Of a stretch of DNA of 9,661 bases, positions 5,917-9,661 are shown in pieces; the stretch's first letter is position 1; each line of letters starts with the position of its first letter. The notes beneath the pieces are model-generated. The model ran no database searches. It saw nothing but the letters and a program-made list of their open reading frames with translations, and was not told the DNA's origin. Source of the DNA: Anaerolineales bacterium (GTDB taxonomy: Bacteria > Chloroflexota > Anaerolineae > 4572-78 > NAK82). A program made the translations under genes and the position numbers. The DNA is taken from the NCBI GenBank assembly GCA_024643945.1, contig JAHELX010000199.1, positions 1-9,661 on the forward strand, read 5' to 3'.

Positions 5917-8214
5917 ATGAAAACAACCATATTTTCCCCCCGTCAGGTTCTGATCTTGGCCGCTTTAGTGCTGGCAGTGACTTTGATTTCCTGTAGCCCG
6001 ATTGCGCGCAAGACGCCAGGCCAAGAATCTCAACAGATACCCTCTTCCACAATGGTTTCTATTGAGCCGGCGTTCACTCCTTCTGGCGAGGGAGGCAACC
6101 AGATCGCGTTTATCTACGCCGGCGACATCTACCTGATGGAAGTGGATGGGAGCAACGTCCGCCGCCTGACGGGCAACGACGGCACCGGAGGCGGAGACCT
6201 TGCCTGGTCGCCAGACGGCAGCCAGATTGCCTTTGTCTCAGGTGGTGACGTGGACAGCAGCTATGAAATCTACGTGATGGGGGCGGATGGTAGCAACGTG
6301 CGCCGCCTGACGCACGAAAACTACCGCAATACATCTCCCGCCTGGTCACCGGACGGAGGCCGGATTGCCTTTGAGTCGGATCGAGACGGCGGCTGCTATA
6401 ACATCTATGTTATGGGAGCAGAAGGGGGCGACGTGCGCCGCCTGACCTATGAGAGCTGCGGGAATGGCTATCCAGCCTGGTCGCCCGACGGCAGTCGAAT
6501 CGCCTTTGTATCAGACCGAGGTGGCGGCAACTACGAGATCTGTGTGATGGATGCGGATGGAGGAAACGTCCGTCAGTTGACAAACAACGACACCTGGGAG
6601 AAGCGACTCGCCTGGTCGCCAGATGGGAGCCGGATTGCCTTCACGTCTGATCAAGGTGGCAACGACGACATTTACGTGATCGAAGTGGATAGAGGAGACA
6701 TCCGCCGCCTGACGGATGACAGCGCTGCCGATGACAGTCCCACCTGGTCGCCAGACGGCACCCAGATTGCGTTCATGTCAGATCGCGGAGGCGACAATGA
6801 CATCTACGTGATGCACGCGGACGGGAGCAACTTGCGTCGCCTGACGGAGAAAGGAACCTGGGAGGAGGATCCCGCCTGGCGGCCGGATGGGACCAGGCTC
6901 GTGGCCTTAGCGCCTACCGTTGTGGTTATGCCAACTCAGGCCCCTCCTGCCGCCACAGCTACCATGCCAGCGCCGACTGCAACCCCGCCTACCACATCGC
7001 AGGCGCTTAATTTAATTGCCCAAGGCTTTGCCCATTCCAACTCAAACAGGAGCATCGTGACCTTTGCTTTAGTCGTTGCGAATCCTGACGAGGAGCTTGC
7101 CGTTGAAAATGCGCCATACCAAGTTACGGCTTACGACGAAGCCGGAACGGTTTTGAACCAGGTCTCTGGTAAAATCGGAATCGTCTTTCCTGGCGCACGG
7201 CTTGGCGTAGCAGAAAATATGACCGTGCCTGACAATACCGATGTCGCAAAGTTAGATGTTCAGATCGGCTCGGGGGAAATTAAATCATTTGAGTTATCAG
7301 GGAGTCCATTTATGACCGAGCAGGCCAATTATGTTCCTCACCAGTTTGCGCCTGAGGTCACAGGGATAGTCAAAAGCTCATTGGGGCAGGATGTTGAAAA
7401 TGCACACGTGGTGGCCATCCTCTATGATGAAAGCGGTACAATCATTGGCGGCGGATTCACGTTTGGGGTTTTTATACCCGCCAATGGACAGGTTGCCGTA
7501 GATATCTATGTGGCCACGACGGCAAAGCCGGCGAAAATCGAGCTCTATCCTGTGTTCTATGAACACTCCCTGTTAGAAGCAGCTCCGGCGCAGGCGATGC
7601 CACTAGAAATAGAGGTGGCCGGAGTTATTCAGGATCCGCGGCTCACGTACGGAAACTTCGCATTTGTAATCAGGAACCCTAACGAAACTCCAACCGGGTA
7701 CGTAACATATAATTTTATCGCTTACGATGAAACCGGAAAGGTATTGGAGACTGTATCTAACCTGATTAGCATCGTCTACCCTGGCGAACGACTTGGTGTG
7801 GCAGGCTCCCTGAAGCTGCCGGAAGACCAAAGGGCAAACGTAGCCAGAGTAGAGGTACAAACTCAGTCAGAAGATCAAAGCGCACTGTTGGAAATGGCGG
7901 CCCTATCGGGAATGAAGGCTTTTGAGTTGAGGACCAATCCGCTTTCGGCAGAGCAGGCCACGTTCCTTCCCGACCCGAATTTCCCCAAGGTTGCAGGGGT
8001 CATCAAAAGCTCATGGGAAAACGATATACAGGGCGTGATAGTAACCGCTATTGCTTACGACAAGAGCGGCACAATCGTCGGCAGCGGAACCGGAGTAGCG
8101 AGTTTGGTGCCTGCTAATGGGCAGGTCGAAGTGGAAGTTTCTATGGACATGGTAGGGGTACCGGCAAAAGTTGAGCTCTACGCAACCATCTCTAACGCTA
8201 TGGATATACGGTGA
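5917..8214 (+). CDS. Lipoprotein with TolB-like PD40 propeller and FxLyD-like repeats
   Basis: 765 residues. Start ATG 5917 is preferred over the longer open frame because GGAG (5906-5909) lies seven bases before it and because a lipoprotein signal begins exactly here: hydrophobic VLILAALVLAVTLISC with lipobox LISC (C26). The mature protein should be anchored on the outer face of the cytoplasmic membrane. Residues about 59-330 form six PD40/TolB-like blades, each with xAWSPDGxxIAF and IYVMxADG...VRRLT. A Pro/Thr linker (331-362) follows. Residues 365-765 are two tandem halves of about 200 residues, each made of two FxLyD-like beta-sandwich units (TGIVKSS...AILYDESGTIIGGG pattern; second half starts near 563). 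No catalytic motif is seen, so an extracytoplasmic binding or scaffold role is likely. The gene lies between the duplicated zinc-ribbon genes and may be cotranscribed with the first one. Confidence 0.88.
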   Translation: MKTTIFSPRQVLILAALVLAVTLISCSPIARKTPGQESQQIPSSTMVSIEPAFTPSGEGGNQIAFIYAGDIYLMEVDGSNVRRLTGNDGTGGGDLAWSPDGSQIAFVSGGDVDSSYEIYVMGADGSNVRRLTHENYRNTSPAWSPDGGRIAFESDRDGGCYNIYVMGAEGGDVRRLTYESCGNGYPAWSPDGSRIAFVSDRGGGNYEICVMDADGGNVRQLTNNDTWEKRLAWSPDGSRIAFTSDQGGNDDIYVIEVDRGDIRRLTDDSAADDSPTWSPDGTQIAFMSDRGGDNDIYVMHADGSNLRRLTEKGTWEEDPAWRPDGTRLVALAPTVVVMPTQAPPAATATMPAPTATPPTTSQALNLIAQGFAHSNSNRSIVTFALVVANPDEELAVENAPYQVTAYDEAGTVLNQVSGKIGIVFPGARLGVAENMTVPDNTDVAKLDVQIGSGEIKSFELSGSPFMTEQANYVPHQFAPEVTGIVKSSLGQDVENAHVVAILYDESGTIIGGGFTFGVFIPANGQVAVDIYVATTAKPAKIELYPVFYEHSLLEAAPAQAMPLEIEVAGVIQDPRLTYGNFAFVIRNPNETPTGYVTYNFIAYDETGKVLETVSNLISIVYPGERLGVAGSLKLPEDQRANVARVEVQTQSEDQSALLEMAALSGMKAFELRTNPLSAEQATFLPDPNFPKVAGVIKSSWENDIQGVIVTAIAYDKSGTIVGSGTGVASLVPANGQVEVEVSMDMVGVPAKVELYATISNAMDIR
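6202..6890 (+). repeat. Tandem DNA periodicity of the six propeller blades
   Basis: The TGGTCGCCAGACGGC-like core recurs with starts near 6202, 6340, 6475, 6610, 6742 and 6874, giving periods of 138, 135, 135, 132 and 132 bases (44-46 codons). Similarity extends to CGCCGCCTGAC segments between the cores. The blades are close enough in DNA to suggest fairly recent internal amplification. Confidence 0.8.
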
Positions 8215-8308
8215 ACCACTAACCGCAAAAGTTACTACGATTGTACCATATTTGTTGACGGCTGTTGATAAGTTGACCCGTCCATGTCAAGCAATGCATT
8301 CGAATGTA

Positions 8309-8317
8309 TGCTACAAT
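8309..8317 (+). promoter_or_regulatory. Extended -10 promoter of zinc-ribbon copy 2
   Basis: TGCTACAAT contains an extended TG and a -10 TACAAT (8312-8317) closer to consensus than the TACCAT of copy 1. No strong -35 is seen. The same transcript may continue into the membrane zinc-ribbon gene at 8739, for which I see no separate promoter. Confidence 0.42.
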
Positions 8318-8374
8318 ATCATCAGCAAGTTCAGAAAAGTACAAATAGAACCACTCAGAAAGAAGGTGTACACG

Positions 8375-8620
8375 ATGGCTATCTGTGATCTCTGCAGCAC
8401 ACCAGTAGGGTCCGGCGCAAAGCGTTACTCGGCGTCGCAAATAAAGACCGCCGTTCGGGCTGGGTTACGCCCACCCGCCACTGCGTTTGAGCTTGGTGCA
8501 GCGTTTGGGATGTCTCAGGCGCAGGCGGAGGCTTCCTGGGTGCAAAGAGCTATGGCGGACACTACAGACTGGGTATTCTGTCCCTCCTGTGCCTCGAGGG
8601 TTGAGCAGTACTTGTACTGA
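8375..8620 (+). CDS. Small four-cysteine zinc-ribbon protein, copy 2
   Basis: This encodes exactly the same 81 residues as the gene at 5508-5753; the only base change is the silent CGC to CGT at 8425. The AAGGTG ribosome site and its spacing are also the same. The upstream 135 bases, in contrast, have diverged by about 12 percent and carry a better -10 box. The two copies may therefore make the same protein under different control, or one may have recently overwritten the other by gene conversion. A gene for a membrane protein with a larger zinc module follows 118 bases downstream. Confidence 0.8.
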   Translation: MAICDLCSTPVGSGAKRYSASQIKTAVRAGLRPPATAFELGAAFGMSQAQAEASWVQRAMADTTDWVFCPSCASRVEQYLY

Positions 8621-8738
8621 GTGCACTATCGTGCGTGCGGTAGGGTGGGCGACCAATCCAGCACTCCACTAGTCAGTATCCCGCCCAGATTGGCGTCCAA
8701 TGCCCCTGGAGGTTGCTTTTCCAGAAAGGAGTTGTCGA

Positions 8739-9281
8739 ATGAGTACTGTGCTCATCATCTTGGGTTTCGCGATACTTTATATCATCATTGCTAACATTCT
8801 AGACTCCTTGCTAAGGAAAGCCAAGCTTGCCCAAGTGCCTGATTGGGTATATTTCCTTTTGAACTTCACTATCCCCTTTGTCATTTTGTTGTGGCACTTC
8901 CAACTGCGCTGGTGGCTGGCGGCGCTCTTAGCTTTCTTGATCATGATAGGTTACTCTGTTCTCGAATGGATTGGGGTTTCCTTCGGCAGCCAGCTTGTGA
9001 AGGAACGACCAGAGCCTTACAAAGGGCCACGCTGCCTGATGTGTGGAGAGGAGATTTACCCTCAAGACACAATCCTCCAAACCCAAGTGCTGTATGTTCA
9101 GGCAGGCAACGCTGCCAAAGCCAGGGAAATCGAAAAACAGGCGGGATATCAGTGTAAACAATGTGGCGCGAAGTACTGTAAGCATTGCCTGGAGACTCGT
9201 GCGGCCGTTAGCCCGATGGGTGGTCGATCCTGTCCCAGTTGTGGTGGTGCGTTCGAATATATGCCAAGAACACAATATTGA
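8739..9281 (+). CDS. Three-helix membrane protein with C-terminal eight-cysteine zinc module
   Basis: 180 residues. ATG 8739 is preferred to the ATG at 8700 because AAAGGAG (8725-8731) is seven bases before it and the first hydrophobic helix then begins at residue 4. Membrane helices are seen at about 4-22, 37-53 and 58-77. The soluble tail carries CLMC, CKQC, CKHC and CPSC pairs (C99/C102, C140/C143, C148/C151 and C166/C169, approximate), enough for two zinc ions in a cross-brace, RING-like or double zinc-ribbon arrangement. Helix 1 and the positively charged tail suggest a cytoplasmic zinc module. I do not recognise a named family, and RING-type ubiquitin ligase activity should not be assumed in a bacterium. 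It follows the duplicated zinc-ribbon gene and may share its transcript. Confidence 0.78.
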   Translation: MSTVLIILGFAILYIIIANILDSLLRKAKLAQVPDWVYFLLNFTIPFVILLWHFQLRWWLAALLAFLIMIGYSVLEWIGVSFGSQLVKERPEPYKGPRCLMCGEEIYPQDTILQTQVLYVQAGNAAKAREIEKQAGYQCKQCGAKYCKHCLETRAAVSPMGGRSCPSCGGAFEYMPRTQY

Positions 9282-9293
9282 GTTTCGTATTAA

Positions 9294-9323
9294 TTGGGCG
9301 AAATCCATAAGTCCCTCGCCCAA
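9294..9323 (+). terminator. Hairpin after membrane zinc-ribbon gene
   Basis: TTGGGCG (9294-9300) pairs perfectly with CGCCCAA (9317-9323), 13 bases after the stop codon, around a 16-base loop. No T-run follows. The CGCCCAA arm can instead pair with TTGGGCG at 9384-9390, so the two structures exclude each other. Confidence 0.35.
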
Positions 9324-9390
9324 CATCGCATGCAACCAACAGGCTTCGCTTCGCTCGGCTCGCCTGCAAGCTGATGTTTACCATTGGGCG
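9317..9390. repeat. attC-like imperfect palindrome
   Basis: The outer arms CGCCCAA-CATC (9317-9327) and GATG...TTGGGCG (9373-9390) pair with a seven-base asymmetric bulge, and an inner stem CAGGC/GCCTG (9340-9344/9362-9366) caps it. The left end GCCCAAC matches the integron attC R'' form RYYYAAC, but the right end reads ATTGGGC rather than GTTRRRY, so the cleavage G is missing. It could be a degraded attC site, a member of an intergenic repeat family or a terminator. No integrase gene is in the window. Confidence 0.35.
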
Positions 9391-9473
9391 TTTGTTGAGG
9401 GTTAGTTGAGCAAGTCGCGCAAAGCGGGCGTTTGAATTAAGCTCAGCAGGTGGGTTAAAGGCGGTCAGGATCG

Positions 9474-9540
9474 GGAGCGGAGAAGACAAAGCTGATGGAC
9501 ATTGAAGAAGGCTTCGACTTCCTGGGGCAGAATGTTCGCA
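9474..9540 (+). pseudogene. Remnant of group II intron reverse transcriptase/maturase
   Basis: One frame reads GAEKTKLMDIEEGFDFLGQNVR. This matches the conserved stretch of group II intron reverse transcriptases (EKT...I..GFDFLGxxxRKY) where the RT domain passes into the thumb/X domain. Upstream there is a stop at 9456-9458 and no start codon; downstream the match breaks after the Arg codon, where the 121-base lipoprotein-gene copy begins. Only about 22 codons of a protein normally near 400-600 residues are present, so it cannot be functional. I see no intact catalytic RNA domain in 9391-9473. Confidence 0.6.
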
Positions 9541-9661
9541 TATTGCTTACGACAAGAGCGGCACAATCGTCGGCAGCGGAACCGGAGTAGCGAGTTTGGT
9601 GCCTGCTAATGGGCAGGTCGAAGTGGAAGTTTCTATGGACATGGTAGGGGTACCGGCAAAA
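9541..9661 (+). repeat. 121-base exact copy of the lipoprotein gene 3' region at the window end
   Basis: All 121 bases are identical to 8049-8169, which encode part of the last FxLyD-like unit. The match starts abruptly after the reverse transcriptase remnant and runs to the last base. In the lipoprotein frame there is a stop at 9503-9505 and no start codon, so no gene begins here. It is either a second partial copy or an assembly-end chimera. Confidence 0.95.

Larger units (their letters stand above)
8240..8627 (+). repeat. 388-base direct repeat, copy 2
   Basis: Gap-free partner of 5373-5760, placed 2867 bases downstream and starting 25 bases after the lipoprotein stop codon. Recombination between the copies would delete or amplify exactly one zinc-ribbon plus lipoprotein unit. 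Confidence 0.95.

Noticed and set aside
8628..8738. A second attC site upstream of the membrane zinc-ribbon gene, which would make it a gene cassette
   Set aside because: No RYYYAAC/GTTRRRY pair is visible there; only a weak CCAATC/GATTGG pairing is seen.
9406..9445. TTGAGC...GCTCA hairpin considered as group II intron domain V
   Set aside because: The length and the AAAGC region are suggestive, but the internal pairing and the catalytic AGC/bulge pattern of domain V are not present.

Overview
The window looks like part of a chromosome or metagenomic contig from a Chloroflexota-like (Anaerolineae/Caldilineae-type) bacterium. This is an inference from style only: moderately GC-rich DNA, extracytoplasmic proteins with Pro/Thr linkers, a TolB-like propeller lipoprotein, a STAND ATPase fused to an OmpR-type winged helix, and extended -10 promoters of the form TGCTAnnnT. 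No rRNA, tRNA or CRISPR array is visible.

Left part (1-2225, minus strand): a promoter at 2197-2225 drives a cobalamin-binding-type radical SAM enzyme (550-2196). About 206 bases downstream, after two hairpins, lies a previously unlisted reading frame (343 to beyond base 1). It encodes a short leader followed by repeated Cys-Asp-polyproline units separated by Ser/Thr/Pro. A B12-type radical SAM enzyme next to a repetitive Cys-containing peptide is the layout expected of a RiPP-like peptide-modification system. It is the best candidate here for something undescribed.

Middle (2251-5348): a membrane-anchored aminoglycoside-phosphotransferase-fold kinase (+) and a STAND ATPase with a C-terminal DNA-binding domain (-) converge on one shared hairpin (3922-3943). 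Each has its own recognisable promoter. They could be a signalling and regulation pair, but they are not an operon.

Right part (5373-9281, plus strand): an 81-residue four-cysteine zinc-ribbon protein occurs twice (5508-5753 and 8375-8620). Both copies lie inside 388-base direct repeats that flank a 765-residue lipoprotein made of a six-bladed PD40/TolB-like propeller and four FxLyD-like beta-sandwich units. The two small coding sequences differ by one silent base, whereas their upstream regions differ at 16 of 135 positions. A three-helix membrane protein with an eight-cysteine zinc module follows.

Right edge (9282-9661): hairpins including an attC-like imperfect palindrome, a short remnant of a group II intron reverse transcriptase, and a 121-base exact copy of the 3' part of the lipoprotein gene ending at the last base. 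This edge is either a real recombination scar or an assembly chimera.
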